Origin: JAJPHW01 sp963799065 | GTDB lineage: Bacteria; Acidobacteriota; Terriglobia; Terriglobales; Acidobacteriaceae | Direction of reading: 5' to 3' | Assembly (NCBI GenBank): GCA_963799065.1 | Contig: CAWCVJ010000001.1 | Coordinates: forward strand, 1,674,001-1,738,000 | Length of the DNA: 64,000 nt | In this document: positions 43,284 to 52,892 of the stretch, one piece after another | How positions within the stretch are numbered: the stretch's first letter is position 1 | Layout: each line of letters opens with the position of its first letter | Position numbers and translations under genes: made by a program | The notes under the pieces: generated by a model | Databases searched by the model: none | Seen by the model: the letters and a program-made list of their open reading frames with translations, nothing else | What the model was told of the DNA's origin: nothing

Positions 43284-44486
43284 ATGTCAACCGCCGCCTA
43301 TTCGGCCAGGCCTTGCGCAGGCATTCTTGTTGCCAGTCCCAACAGCGACTTCCGCAAAGAAGTTTTGTCGAGTTTTCCCGATCACGAGCCCTTCGTGCAA
43401 CAGGTCAGCGGAGGAGCCGATGCGCTGGCACAACTGGAGAATGGTAGCTGGAAAACCCTTTACCTCGACCGCAGGCTGGCGGATCTCGACGCCGAGGAGC
43501 TGGTACTTATGATCGGACGGCGCTTTCCGACAACCCGCGTGGTAGTCGTCGATTCGAAACCCAACCTTGGGCGGGCAACGATTGAATCGACTCTCGCGGA
43601 GCCGACGAACCCTCATGCCAACAGGACGATTGAGTCATTACCCGGAATGGTCGGCCGGAGTGCGCTCATGCAGCGCCTGTATCGGCTGACCCGACTGATC
43701 GCGCCGCGAAGCACAACGGTGCTGATCATGGGCCCGACTGGGACGGGAAAAGAACTGGTCGCGAGGGCCATTCATCAACTCAGCCGCCGCGCCTCGCAGC
43801 CCCTGGTTACAGTGAACTGCGCCGCGATTCCGGAATCGCTGCTCGAGTCGGAGCTCTTCGGATATGCGCGCGGGGCGTTCTCCGGCGCAGTGCAGAGCTA
43901 TACGGGACGCATTCTCGCGGCGCAGGGCGGCACCATCTTCTTGGATGAGATCGGTGAGATGCCCTTGGGCCTGCAAGCCAAACTGCTGCGTTTTCTGGAT
44001 CAGAAGGAAGTGCAGAGGCTGGGGACGGCAGAAGTCGCGTATGCTGACGTCCGCGTCATCGCCGCGACCAATTGCGATCTAGCCCGACGCGCCGCCGACG
44101 GCTTGTTCCGCGAAGATCTCTATTATCGGCTGTCGGCTTTTCCGCTGGAGTTGCCATCGCTGCGGGAGCGGGTGGAGGACATCCTTCCATTGGCGGAATG
44201 TTTCCTTGCAGGGTTAGCGAAGGCTTCGCATTTGCCGTTGGCGAAATTAAGCACGAAGGCGGCGGCTCTGCTGCTGAACCATGCCTGGCGCGGCAATGTC
44301 CGCGAACTTCAACTGGTGATGGAACGCGCCCTCATCCTGGCAGGGGATGGCATCGATAACGAGGGCGCAAGCATCGAGCCCGAGCACTTATGGTTACGCT
44401 CCGTGGCTAAACCACCAGCCCGGGTCGATGGCTCATCTTATAGCGCGATACCGGCACGGTTGTATGAGAAGAATCTTAGTTTGTAG
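43284..44486 (+). CDS. Sigma-54 activator, FleQ/FlrA-like, lacking a C-terminal DNA-binding domain
   Basis: 400 residues. A degenerate receiver-like N-terminus (1-110, FLDRRL-style acidic site LYLDRRLADLD), then an AAA+ sigma-54 activation domain: Walker A GPTGTGKE at 150-157, the sigma-54 contact loop GAFSGA at 197-202 (GAFTGA in most activators), Walker B FLDEIGE at 219-225 and a sensor region. The protein ends soon after the AAA+ domain (PARLYEKNLSL), with no Fis-type helix-turn-helix. It lies 5' of the flagellar cluster and probably opens RpoN promoters there, either bound through a partner or free in solution. The 136-base spacer before it has no recognisable -24/-12 site. Confidence 0.86.
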   Translation: MSTAAYSARPCAGILVASPNSDFRKEVLSSFPDHEPFVQQVSGGADALAQLENGSWKTLYLDRRLADLDAEELVLMIGRRFPTTRVVVVDSKPNLGRATIESTLAEPTNPHANRTIESLPGMVGRSALMQRLYRLTRLIAPRSTTVLIMGPTGTGKELVARAIHQLSRRASQPLVTVNCAAIPESLLESELFGYARGAFSGAVQSYTGRILAAQGGTIFLDEIGEMPLGLQAKLLRFLDQKEVQRLGTAEVAYADVRVIAATNCDLARRAADGLFREDLYYRLSAFPLELPSLRERVEDILPLAECFLAGLAKASHLPLAKLSTKAAALLLNHAWRGNVRELQLVMERALILAGDGIDNEGASIEPEHLWLRSVAKPPARVDGSSYSAIPARLYEKNLSL

Positions 44487-44527
44487 CCCCCGGCAACGGC
44501 ACTCTTCCTGCAGGGTACGTTTTGCCC

Positions 44528-45352
44528 ATGTCATTCCCTGCCGATGTCGCGTCACTTGAGATTATCCCGACCAGGCCGCCGATCGATGCCGATGTCCTGA
44601 CGCGCGCTTTTGCTTCCTTTAAGAATGCCGCCTCGTCCCTGGAGCAGTCGTACTTCCGTCTCCACCGCGAAGTGGAAGGTTTGCGCCGCCAACTGGACGA
44701 GAAAAATCGCGACCTGGCCGTGCTGGCGCACGAGGTCCGCAACCCTTTGGGCAGCCTGGAACTGTTTGCCGGGTTGCTGGCGGGATCGAATCTCGTGCCC
44801 GAACAGCGGTCCTGGGTCGAACAAGTGCAGCGCGGCCTGCGCATGATGTCCGCGGCGGTGAATAATATTCTTGAGATCCACGGCGAGGGGGCTTTGCGTG
44901 TGGCGATTGAAGATCTGGGCGAGTTGGCCCAGGCGGCGCGAGTCTTTCTGTTGCCGCTGGCACGGCGAGCGGGAGTGGATTTGGAGGTCGTGTTGCCGCC
45001 GCTATTAATCTTGGTGAATGTCGATCGTCAGGCGCTGGCCCAGGTGGTGCTCAATCTCGCAATCAACGCGCTGGCGGCCATGCCGTCCGGCGGCTGGTTG
45101 CGGCTGCGGGCTGGAGCCGACACGGTTTGTGGATTTCTGGAGGTCAGCGACACCGGGCCGGGAATATCCCCCGAACACCTCCCGGAACTGTTCCGCTTGG
45201 GATTCACCACCCGTCCGGGTAGCGCCGGATTAGGGCTGGCGGTTTGTCAGAGGATTATGCGGCAGCATGGAGGAGCCATCACCGTAACGAGCTGCGATCA
45301 AGGCACGACCTTTCGTTTAACGTTTCCGCGACCCCGAGCGGTGCAATCATGA
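44528..45352 (+). CDS. Sensor histidine kinase, FleS/FlrB-like
   Basis: Soluble histidine kinase of about 274 residues without membrane helices. A short N-terminal coiled region precedes the H-box LAHEVRNPLGSLE (His near residue 68), followed by the N-box (LNLAINALAAMPSGG), G1 (DTGPGISPEHLPELF) and G2 (GSAGLGLAVCQRI). Encoded between two sigma-54 activators and sharing ATGA with the second (stop TGA at 45350-45352), it should phosphorylate the receiver domain encoded next. ATG 44528 preferred over TTG 44522. Confidence 0.9.
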   Translation: MSFPADVASLEIIPTRPPIDADVLTRAFASFKNAASSLEQSYFRLHREVEGLRRQLDEKNRDLAVLAHEVRNPLGSLELFAGLLAGSNLVPEQRSWVEQVQRGLRMMSAAVNNILEIHGEGALRVAIEDLGELAQAARVFLLPLARRAGVDLEVVLPPLLILVNVDRQALAQVVLNLAINALAAMPSGGWLRLRAGADTVCGFLEVSDTGPGISPEHLPELFRLGFTTRPGSAGLGLAVCQRIMRQHGGAITVTSCDQGTTFRLTFPRPRAVQS

Positions 45353-46902
45353 GTTCCTCAACCATCGGAATTGAACCCGAAATCTTTACTCCTGCGACGT
45401 TGACGTCTTCGTCGTTGAAGGCGTCTGGCGCGACGCTCTCCATTCTCGTGGTGGATGACGATCTGGCCATGCGCAGCGCGCTCGAAGCGCTGTATCGCCG
45501 TCAGGGCTGGCGGGTGCAAAGCGCCACCGGGATGACCGATGCGGTCGCCCGTTTTCGCGGCGGCGATCATCGCCTGGTTCTGACCGACATGCGCATGCCG
45601 GATGGGGATGGACTGGCGGTCATTCGCGAGTTGCGGCGACGGGATCCGGGAGTGGCGGTGCTGATGTTGACGGCCTATCCCAGCGTACCCGACGCGGTGC
45701 TCGCCATGCGCGGCGGGGCGCTTGAGTATCTGGCCAAGCCGGTCAGCTTTCCCCACCTTGAGCAAGTATCGCGACGGCTCATTCAAGAATCAAGCCCAAG
45801 ACCATGCCACCTCGATTCGACCTCGGAAGCGAAGGGAGAAATCATCGGCCAGTCGGTGGCTCTGCGCCGGACGCTCGATCTGGCCCGACAGGTTGCGGGC
45901 AGTGCTGCAGACATTTTGATAGAAGCCGAGAGCGGCACCGGGAAGGAACTGCTGGCGCGGATGATCCACCGGCTCAGTCCACGCCGCGAAGGGCCCTTTG
46001 TGGCCGTCAACTGCGCGGCGTTCCCCGAAACGTTGCTTGAGAGCGAGCTGTTCGGACACGCGAAAGGCGCATTCACTGGCGCGGCGGCAGCGCACGAGGG
46101 CAAGTTCGAGCAAGCCAATGGCGGGGTTCTGCTGCTCGATGAAGTGGGAGAAATGCCGCTGAATCTGCAGCCCAAATTATTGCGAGTCTTACAGGAGCGG
46201 GAATTGGATCGGTTGGGCGGAACCCGCACCATTCGCCTCGATTTGCGCGTGATCGCGACCACCAACCGCAGCCTGCTGCAAATGGTGCGGGCGGGCCAAT
46301 TTCGCGCCGACCTTTATTACCGGTTGAATGTTATTCCGCTTAGCTTGCCCCCACTGCGCGAGCGCCCTGAGGATATTGCCGAACTGGCGCAACACTTCAT
46401 GCGACGCCATGCTGCTTCCAATTTCTCCACACAATTGACTCCGGACTTCCTGGCTGCCTTGCAGCGCTGCGCCTGGCCGGGGAATGTGCGCGAGTTGGCG
46501 AACATAATGCAGCGAGTCGCAGTGCTCGGAGTTGCGGCCGCAGGTCTTCCGCAGGCCCACCTTTCGCCTTCCGATGACGCAGTGGCGAACTCTCTGGCGA
46601 CGAATTTGTTTCGGAGTCCGTCTCCGCTTTTCAATGAGAATGAAGGTGAGAACGAGCATGACGTCCCGCCCTCCGCATGGCTTAAACCCGGAGTCTCGAT
46701 GGAATCTGCGGAGCGGCGACTGCTCGAAATGACGCTGGACGCCACCGGGGGCAATCGCTCCCGCGCCGCTCAACTCCTAGGAATAAGCCTGCGCACAGTG
46801 CGCAACCGCATCCGCGAGTACGGGCTTCCGCCGCGCAAAGACTATGGAATCGTGCCCCAGTCCATCGCTCCATGCGGCGGGAGCCTGACACCAGCGGGTT
46901 GA
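45349..46902 (+). CDS. Sigma-54 response regulator, FlrC-like
   Basis: 517 residues: receiver domain (about 29-145) with phosphoacceptor Asp80 in LVLTDMRMPD, AAA+ activation domain with Walker A ESGTGKE (194-200), GAFTGA at 240-245 and Walker B LLLDEVGEM, and a Fis-type helix-turn-helix at the C-terminus (AAQLLGISLRTVRNRIREYG). The start ATG overlaps the kinase stop (ATGA). The gene forms a two-component pair with the kinase and precedes flgB by 46 bases, so it is the likely direct activator of flagellar sigma-54 promoters such as the one upstream of fliN. Confidence 0.92.
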   Translation: MSSSTIGIEPEIFTPATLTSSSLKASGATLSILVVDDDLAMRSALEALYRRQGWRVQSATGMTDAVARFRGGDHRLVLTDMRMPDGDGLAVIRELRRRDPGVAVLMLTAYPSVPDAVLAMRGGALEYLAKPVSFPHLEQVSRRLIQESSPRPCHLDSTSEAKGEIIGQSVALRRTLDLARQVAGSAADILIEAESGTGKELLARMIHRLSPRREGPFVAVNCAAFPETLLESELFGHAKGAFTGAAAAHEGKFEQANGGVLLLDEVGEMPLNLQPKLLRVLQERELDRLGGTRTIRLDLRVIATTNRSLLQMVRAGQFRADLYYRLNVIPLSLPPLRERPEDIAELAQHFMRRHAASNFSTQLTPDFLAALQRCAWPGNVRELANIMQRVAVLGVAAAGLPQAHLSPSDDAVANSLATNLFRSPSPLFNENEGENEHDVPPSAWLKPGVSMESAERRLLEMTLDATGGNRSRAAQLLGISLRTVRNRIREYGLPPRKDYGIVPQSIAPCGGSLTPAG

Positions 46903-46948
46903 TCGCACAAAATCGAATAGAGAAGAAAGGGAGAAAGGAAAATACCAG

Positions 46949-47314
46949 ATGCCGTTACTAGAAGACTCTTCAATGCAGTTGCTGATTCGCTCGCTCGATG
47001 TGAACGCCTACCGCATCGGGCTGATCGCCTCTAACATGGCTAATATCGACACTCCCGGCTACCGCACGAAAGACATCAGCTTTTCGGCGGAGATGAACCG
47101 GGCCAGTTCGCTGTTCGAGCCGGCTTCGGACACCCCCGCGACCCACACCTTGAACGACCTGCCTCTCCGGCCCGATGGCAACAACGTCAGCCTGGATCGC
47201 GAGAGCCTGCTGATGGCGCAGACGCAACTGCGCTACAACACAGGCATCGCCCTGCTGCACAGCACATTCAAGAGCATACAGAGCGCCATCAGTGAAGGGA
47301 GCAGCGGATCATGA
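46949..47314 (+). CDS. flgB: Flagellar basal-body rod protein FlgB
   Basis: 121 residues, a proximal rod subunit exported by the flagellar type III system. The N-terminal rod motif LDVNAYRIGLIASNMANIDTPGYRTKD and the C-terminal helix (NNVSLDRESLLMAQTQLRYNTGIALLHSTFKSIQSAI) are both present. ATG 46949 follows AAAGGAAAATACC. The last 4 bases overlap flgC (ATGA). Confidence 0.95.
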   Translation: MPLLEDSSMQLLIRSLDVNAYRIGLIASNMANIDTPGYRTKDISFSAEMNRASSLFEPASDTPATHTLNDLPLRPDGNNVSLDRESLLMAQTQLRYNTGIALLHSTFKSIQSAISEGSSGS

Positions 47315-47745
47315 ATCTCTTCGGCATGTTGGAATTGAGTGGTTCAGCGTTAACCGCAGAGCGACTGCGGGCGGAAGTCGTAACCAGCAATATGGCCAAC
47401 GCGGAAACCACGCGCACCGCTGAGGGTGGTCCGTATCGCCGGCAACTGGTCATCTTCCGTTCCGAGCGGATGCGCCAGTTTCCGGGAATCTTAGCGGGCT
47501 TCTCGGCGGGAGCGGGGCGGGGAGTGCATGTGGCGCAGGTCATCGCCAGCGCCGCGCTTCCGTTGCGCCGCTATCAGCCGGGGCATCCCGATGCCGACAA
47601 GCAAGGCTATGTCTCTTATCCCGATGTGGACCCGGTGGAAGAAACTGCCGATCTGCTGGGCGCAGTGCGGGCCTACGAACTGAATGCTTCGGCGGTAGGA
47701 GCGGCGAAGGCGATGATTCAGACCTCCCTCGATTTGTTGCGTTGA
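47311..47745 (+). CDS. flgC: Flagellar basal-body rod protein FlgC
   Basis: 144 residues. N-terminal motif SGSALTAERLRAEVVTSNMANAETT and C-terminal YVSYPDVDPVEETADLLGAVRAYELNASAVGAAKAMIQTSLDLLR are the typical rod-protein ends that coil in the rod. The start overlaps the flgB stop by 4 bases. Confidence 0.95.
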   Translation: MNLFGMLELSGSALTAERLRAEVVTSNMANAETTRTAEGGPYRRQLVIFRSERMRQFPGILAGFSAGAGRGVHVAQVIASAALPLRRYQPGHPDADKQGYVSYPDVDPVEETADLLGAVRAYELNASAVGAAKAMIQTSLDLLR

Positions 47746-47798
47746 TTCCGATGTGCGAGTCGAGATAAACAGTAGTCCGAATTCTTGGCGGGAACACT

Positions 47799-48092
47799 AT
47801 GGCAATCAATCCGGCATCGAGTTTAGTCAACAGCGTGGCATCGAGCGCCTCGTCCGGCGTGAACCCGCGGACATGGGGTTTCACCGAGACTCTACGGGGC
47901 GCGATGGAACAGAGCGAGCAGGCGCAGGGCACGGCCGACACCCAAGTCGGCGAGTTGATGCAAGGCGGCGGCATGGACGTGCATACGGCGATGATCGCGG
48001 TGGAGAAGGCCGACTTATCCTTCCAGCTCATGATGCAGGTGCGCAACAAAATCGTCGCCGCTTACAAGGAAATTTCGGGGATGCAGCTTTAG
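47799..48092 (+). CDS. fliE: Flagellar hook-basal body complex protein FliE
   Basis: 97 residues; links the MS ring to the rod. Conserved C-terminus DVHTAMIAVEKADLSFQLMMQVRNKIVAAYKEISGMQL. ATG 47799 chosen; the 53-base gap after flgC has no further ORF. Confidence 0.93.
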   Translation: MAINPASSLVNSVASSASSGVNPRTWGFTETLRGAMEQSEQAQGTADTQVGELMQGGGMDVHTAMIAVEKADLSFQLMMQVRNKIVAAYKEISGMQL

Positions 48093-48175
48093 CGTGGAAA
48101 AGTTTCTAATCGGCATCGGCTCGGCTGATGCGCCGTGGCGGTTCGCACGCGGCAATCGGCGGCAGAGGAGACGAA

Positions 48176-49786
48176 GTGGAGGTGCCGAAAACATTCGACC
48201 AGGCCATGCAGGCCTGGCAGGCGCTTACCGTGGGCCAGAAGCTTTGGATCGCGGCGGGAGCCGCCATTCTCAGCCTAACCCTTTGGGGATTTGTAACGTT
48301 ATTTCAGAAGCCCAGCTACGTCACCCTCTACACCGGACTCAAGCCGGCGGATGCGCAGGCGCTGGCCTCGCGACTGGCGGCGAAAAACATTCCGTATCAG
48401 CTTTCGCCGGATGGATCGAGCGTTCTGGTTCCCCCCGATCAGCTCGACGCCAGTCGGCTTGAAACCGCCAGCCAGGGATTGCCGCGCAGTGCCCGCCTGG
48501 GCTTTGAGCTCTTCGACACCCCCAACTGGGCGGGTTCGGATTTCAGCGAAAAGGTAAATTACCAGCGGGCCCTCGAGGGCGAACTCGAGCGCACGCTGCA
48601 AACCCTCAACGATGTCGAGGCGGTACGAGTGCATCTGGTGATGCCGCACGAGTCGCTGTTTACCGAACAAGAGCGCGAGGCGAAGGCCGCAGTAATCATC
48701 AAAATGCGTGGCGGCCGATTATCCGAACAGGAGCAGACTGCGATTCCGCAACTCGTGGCCAGCGCCGTCGATGGCTTGCGTCCGGAGAATGTTACCGTCA
48801 TCGATGCCGACAGCAACACTCCGCTGCTGCATCGTCGGGGCGAGCCTTACGGATCGCTCGAACTGGACGAACAACTGGCCAAAACGCTTCTCCGCACCCT
48901 CGAGCCCGTGTTGGGCGCGGAACATGTGCGAGCCAGTGTACATGTCGAGTACGACATGAGCAGCAGCGAAAATACAGAGGAGACGTACGATCCCAAATCG
49001 TCGGTGATGTTGACCCAGCAAAAGTCTGAGGAAAATGCTGGCAGTGGCGGTCCTGCCGGAGTGCCGGGCACGGCGAGCAACGTGCCGGGCGGCACGGCTC
49101 CCGCGGCGGCGACTGCGGCGGCGGTGGTGAATACGGCAGAAACCCAGTCGTCACGATCGGAAAGCGAGACGTATGCCATCAGCAAGGTCGTCCGTCACAC
49201 GACATCGCCCGCAGGGCGTATCCATCGCATCGCGGCCGCAGTACTGGTCGACGACGCCGAAGACGCGAGCGAGGCCGGCGGAAAGAAGACCACCGTCCGC
49301 CGCAAACGGACGCCGGAAGAGTTGAAGAACATCGAGCAACTATCCGCTGCGGCCTTGGGCATCGATGCCCAGCGGGGTGACGTCCTAGCGGTACAGAACC
49401 TGTCCTTTCAGGAAATTCCCGTGGAGAAGCCCGTGGCCCCGACCAAGGTGGAAGTCTCGCGACGCCTGTTTATGCAGTGGTCGGGGCTGTTGCGGTATGT
49501 AGGCATTCTCGCCCTCTTCCTGATCGTGTATCTGTTGATTCTGCGTCCGGTGAAGAAGCAAATCGTAACCTCGATTGCGCAGATTCCGGGCAAGATCGCG
49601 CACGGGGCAGCGGAGCTGTTGAAGCCTACACAGGGCGCGACCGCGATCGCAGCCCTGGATGCCGCAGATCCGTCGAAGCGCGCCGCGGCACTCAAGAAGC
49701 TGCTGACCGAGAAAGTCAAGAAGGAGCCAGCTGAAGCCTCGCGACTGGTACAGAACTGGATTCGCTCGGAAGATCGGACGGGATGA
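48176..49786 (+). CDS. fliF: Flagellar MS-ring protein FliF
   Basis: 536 residues, spanning the inner membrane twice: TM1 about 22-42 (QKLWIAAGAAILSLTLWGF) and TM2 about 436-455 (YVGILALFLIVYLLIL). Between them are ring-building motifs (LYTGLKPADAQALASRL, FSEKVNYQRALEGELERTL, VRVHLVMPHESLF) and a Ser/Ala/Thr-rich periplasmic insertion (about 285-330). The cytoplasmic C-terminus that binds FliG is present (AAALKKLLTEKVKKEPAEASRLVQNWI). GTG 48176, 5 bases after AGAGGAG, is preferred over an earlier ATG that adds 16 implausible residues. Confidence 0.94.
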   Translation: MEVPKTFDQAMQAWQALTVGQKLWIAAGAAILSLTLWGFVTLFQKPSYVTLYTGLKPADAQALASRLAAKNIPYQLSPDGSSVLVPPDQLDASRLETASQGLPRSARLGFELFDTPNWAGSDFSEKVNYQRALEGELERTLQTLNDVEAVRVHLVMPHESLFTEQEREAKAAVIIKMRGGRLSEQEQTAIPQLVASAVDGLRPENVTVIDADSNTPLLHRRGEPYGSLELDEQLAKTLLRTLEPVLGAEHVRASVHVEYDMSSSENTEETYDPKSSVMLTQQKSEENAGSGGPAGVPGTASNVPGGTAPAAATAAAVVNTAETQSSRSESETYAISKVVRHTTSPAGRIHRIAAAVLVDDAEDASEAGGKKTTVRRKRTPEELKNIEQLSAAALGIDAQRGDVLAVQNLSFQEIPVEKPVAPTKVEVSRRLFMQWSGLLRYVGILALFLIVYLLILRPVKKQIVTSIAQIPGKIAHGAAELLKPTQGATAIAALDAADPSKRAAALKKLLTEKVKKEPAEASRLVQNWIRSEDRTG

Positions 49787-49835
49787 TGCCAAGGATGATG
49801 GCGAGGCTGAAAATACTGAGAATGAAGATGCGCTC

Positions 49836-50858
49836 ATGACCGCTCCCGCAATCGCTCCGATCGCCGGTCTGCAAAAGGCCGCCATTCTGCTCGTGCTCTT
49901 GGGCGAGGAATCGGCCAGCGAAATCTATCGTCACTTGCCGGAACCCGATTTGGAGCGACTTACCCAGGCGATTGCGGAATTGCCTCGGGTCGATCCGCAG
50001 GGGGCTCTTGATGTGATGGAGGAATACCAGCAGCTTCTCCTTACAGAGGCTTACTTAGCGCAGGGTGGGGTCGACTATGCCGAAAAGCTCTTGATCAAAG
50101 CCTTCGGCGAAAACGGGGCGCAGCAACTTCTGCGTCAGGTGTCGCAGGCGCGCGAAGCCAGCGCGGGTCAGCTCATTTCGCTGCAGAAGTCCGATCCTCA
50201 GCAACTCGCCAAATTTCTCGAAGGCGAGCATCCCCAAACCATTGCGCTGGTGTTGGCCCATCTTAACGCCAAACAGGCCTCAGTTTTGCTGATGAAGCTG
50301 CCGGAAAGCTTGCGCGCCGACTCCATTAAACGCCTCGCCCAGTTGCGACAGTTTTCCCCCGAGATCGCACAGAAAGTTTCCATGGCGCTGCACAAGCGGT
50401 TGCAGGCTTTGGGCGATCAGCACCGCCGCGCCTACGCCGGATTTCAGGGTGTCGCCGATCTGCTCAATCGTATGGATCCCAATCAAACCAAGATTATTTT
50501 GGAAGCGATTGAGAAGGATGATCCGAAGGTGGCGCTGGGCATCCGCAACCTGATGTTCACCTTTCAGGACCTTATGGGCGTACCCGAAGCCGGCATTCGC
50601 GAGTTGCTGGGCCAGTTGGACAAAAAAACCCTGGCGCTGGCCCTGCGTGGAGCGACTGAAGAGTTCAAGGCGTTCATCTTCAAGTCGATGTCCTCGCGTG
50701 CCGTCGAAATGCTTAAGGAAGATATGGAAGTCATGGGACAAGTCAAGGCCAAAGATGTAATGAAGGCGCAACAGGATGCGGTTGCCATCGTGCGCAAGTT
50801 GGAGGCCGAGGGCAAAATCAGCCTGGGCAATGAAGCCGAGGACGAATATGTCGTCTAA
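49836..50858 (+). CDS. fliG: Flagellar motor switch protein FliG
   Basis: 340 residues with N, middle and C domains: LQKAAILLVLLGEESASEIYRHL at the start, the EHPQTIALVLAHLNAKQASVLLMKLP repeat and the torque-generating C domain (IEKDDPKVALGIRNLMFTFQDLMGVP). It couples the stator to the MS ring. The last 11 bases overlap the fliH start. Confidence 0.96.
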   Translation: MTAPAIAPIAGLQKAAILLVLLGEESASEIYRHLPEPDLERLTQAIAELPRVDPQGALDVMEEYQQLLLTEAYLAQGGVDYAEKLLIKAFGENGAQQLLRQVSQAREASAGQLISLQKSDPQQLAKFLEGEHPQTIALVLAHLNAKQASVLLMKLPESLRADSIKRLAQLRQFSPEIAQKVSMALHKRLQALGDQHRRAYAGFQGVADLLNRMDPNQTKIILEAIEKDDPKVALGIRNLMFTFQDLMGVPEAGIRELLGQLDKKTLALALRGATEEFKAFIFKSMSSRAVEMLKEDMEVMGQVKAKDVMKAQQDAVAIVRKLEAEGKISLGNEAEDEYVV

Positions 50859-51567
50859 GGCGGTGATGGCTCGGGAGCCGGTGTCCGCGAACGAGGCTGC
50901 TGCGCCGGAACATGCTCAAGACGATGTTCAGCCCTTCGATTACGGCGAAGTCGCGGGTGGATCACTGCCTGACGCGCCGGGGACGATCAGTGACATCGCA
51001 AGCGATGCGATGGCGAAAGTATCAGCGGAAGAGACTTTGGCTCGGGAGCAGGCCGCCGAACGGCGTGGCGAGGAGCGTGGCGAAGCGGCGGCGCGAGGAA
51101 GGTTCGATACGGAAGTCTCCGCGATGCGCGACAGTCTGGGAAACGCCTTGCGAGAATTCATCCGGGAGCGCGGCGAGTACTACCAGCAAGTAGAGCGGGA
51201 GGTCGTGCAGTTGGCCTTGAGCATCGCGCGCCAGGTTATCCACCGCGAAGCGCAGGTCGATCCTTTGCTGCTCGCCGGGATTGTCCGGGTCGCTCTGGAA
51301 AAAATCGAGAGTCGCACCGGAGTCGTGGTAAAAGTTCATCCCAGCCACATCGCGGATTGGCGGTCCTACTTCGCCCATCATCTGCAACACGGTGAAATAC
51401 CCGAACTGATCGAAGACACTTCTCTCGATCGCACCCAATGCGAAGTGCGAACGGCTTTGGGCACAGCCGATCTTGGGCTGGAAGTGCAGCTTAAGGAAAT
51501 CGAGCACGGGCTGATGGACCTGCTGGCGCAGCGTCCACAGACTGGGGCGGCGAAAGGTGAGTCTTGA
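50848..51567 (+). CDS. fliH: Flagellar export apparatus protein FliH
   Basis: 239 residues; negative regulator/partner of the FliI ATPase. N-terminal Ala/Glu-rich region, a coiled-coil heavy in Arg/Glu (REQAAERRGEERGEAAARGRFDTEVSAMRDSLGNAL) and the conserved C-terminal domain (VVQLALSIARQVIHREAQVDPLLLAGIVRVALEKI). ATG 50848 begins Met-Ser-Ser-Lys; the longer frame from 50776 runs through fliG. Confidence 0.9.
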   Translation: MSSKAVMAREPVSANEAAAPEHAQDDVQPFDYGEVAGGSLPDAPGTISDIASDAMAKVSAEETLAREQAAERRGEERGEAAARGRFDTEVSAMRDSLGNALREFIRERGEYYQQVEREVVQLALSIARQVIHREAQVDPLLLAGIVRVALEKIESRTGVVVKVHPSHIADWRSYFAHHLQHGEIPELIEDTSLDRTQCEVRTALGTADLGLEVQLKEIEHGLMDLLAQRPQTGAAKGES

Positions 51568-52889
51568 ATCCAGACGGTGCGCTGGCTCCGTTTTTCAAAC
51601 AGCTCGAGGTCTGCGCAGGAATACGCTGGAGAGGGCGGGTGATGCAAGCCTCGGGACAACTGGTCGAATCGCAGGGGCCATTCGCCTCGGTGGGCGAGCT
51701 GTGCGAGATAGTCAATGCCCAGGGCCGCGTTTATCCCGGCGAAATTGTCGGCTTTCGCGGAACCACCGTGCTCTCGATGCCGCTCGAACGCACAACGGGC
51801 ATTCAATATGGCAATGCGGTAATCGCGTGGGGCGGGCGTCCGATGTTACGCGTCGGCCAAGCTCTATTGGGGCGCGTCATCGATGGCGTGGGGAATCCTC
51901 TCGATCTGTCAGACAAATGTTCGGCGACCTATTACGGGCGCGAGTTCCAGGAGATCGACGCGGCGCCGCCGCTTCCCTTGGAACGCGAACTGATCCATGA
52001 ACCGTTAGGCTGTGGGGTGCGCGCCATCGACGGCTTTCTGACCTGCGGGCGCGGCCAGCGCGTCGGCATCTTCGGCGGCAGCGGCGTGGGCAAGAGTACG
52101 CTGATCGGCACCATGGCGCGCGATACCGAGGCAGATCTCACCGTACTCGCGCTGGTCGGCGAGCGCGGCCGCGAAGTGCGGCACTTTCTCGAGGAAGCAT
52201 TGGGCGAGGAGGGACGGCGACGCTCTGTGGTGGTGGTCTCGACATCGGATCAGTCGCCACTGTTGCGCATTCGGGCTGCGCTCGCCGCAACTTCGGTTGC
52301 GGAATACTTCTGCGCGCGGGGGAAGAACGTTCTCCTAGTGGTCGACTCGCTGACCCGCCTCGCCATGGCACAGCGCGAAATTGGCCTGGCTGCGGGTGAA
52401 CCGCCCACCTCCAAAGGCTACACTCCTTCTTGCTTCACATTAATGGCGCGGCTGATCGAACGCGCGGGAAAGTTTCGCCGCGGCAGCATTACTGCCTTTT
52501 ATACCGTGTTGATGGAAGGCGACGATCAACAAGATCCCATCGTGGACGGCGCGCGCTCGCTGCTCGACGGCCACATCATGCTGGATCGCAAGCTGGCGGC
52601 TAAGAATCATTATCCATGCATCTCGATTCTCGACAGCGTGAGCCGCCTGATGCCGCAAATCTGTTCTCCCGCGCATCTGGCCAAAGCCAATGCCTTACGT
52701 CGACTGCTGGCTGCCTACACATCGTCCGAAGACTTGATCCGCCTGGGCGCCTACATAAAAGGAGGCGATCCCGTGCTCGATCAAGCCATTGCGGTTATGC
52801 CGGCGCTCAATCACTTCCTCGAACAGGGGGGCAATAAGTCTCTTAAACTCGCCGCCAATGTGGCCAGCCTCTTGCAACTTCCCGGCTAA
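51564..52889 (+). CDS. fliI: Flagellar protein export ATPase FliI
   Basis: 441 residues, related to the F1 beta subunit. Walker A GGSGVGKSTL, Walker B LLVVDSLTRLAMAQREIG, catalytic Glu in VGERGREVRHF and the typical QDPIVDGARSLLDGHIML. It unfolds and delivers export substrates. TTG start at 51564 overlaps the fliH stop (TTGA). Confidence 0.96.
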   Translation: MNPDGALAPFFKQLEVCAGIRWRGRVMQASGQLVESQGPFASVGELCEIVNAQGRVYPGEIVGFRGTTVLSMPLERTTGIQYGNAVIAWGGRPMLRVGQALLGRVIDGVGNPLDLSDKCSATYYGREFQEIDAAPPLPLERELIHEPLGCGVRAIDGFLTCGRGQRVGIFGGSGVGKSTLIGTMARDTEADLTVLALVGERGREVRHFLEEALGEEGRRRSVVVVSTSDQSPLLRIRAALAATSVAEYFCARGKNVLLVVDSLTRLAMAQREIGLAAGEPPTSKGYTPSCFTLMARLIERAGKFRRGSITAFYTVLMEGDDQQDPIVDGARSLLDGHIMLDRKLAAKNHYPCISILDSVSRLMPQICSPAHLAKANALRRLLAAYTSSEDLIRLGAYIKGGDPVLDQAIAVMPALNHFLEQGGNKSLKLAANVASLLQLPG

Positions 52890-52892
52890 GTT

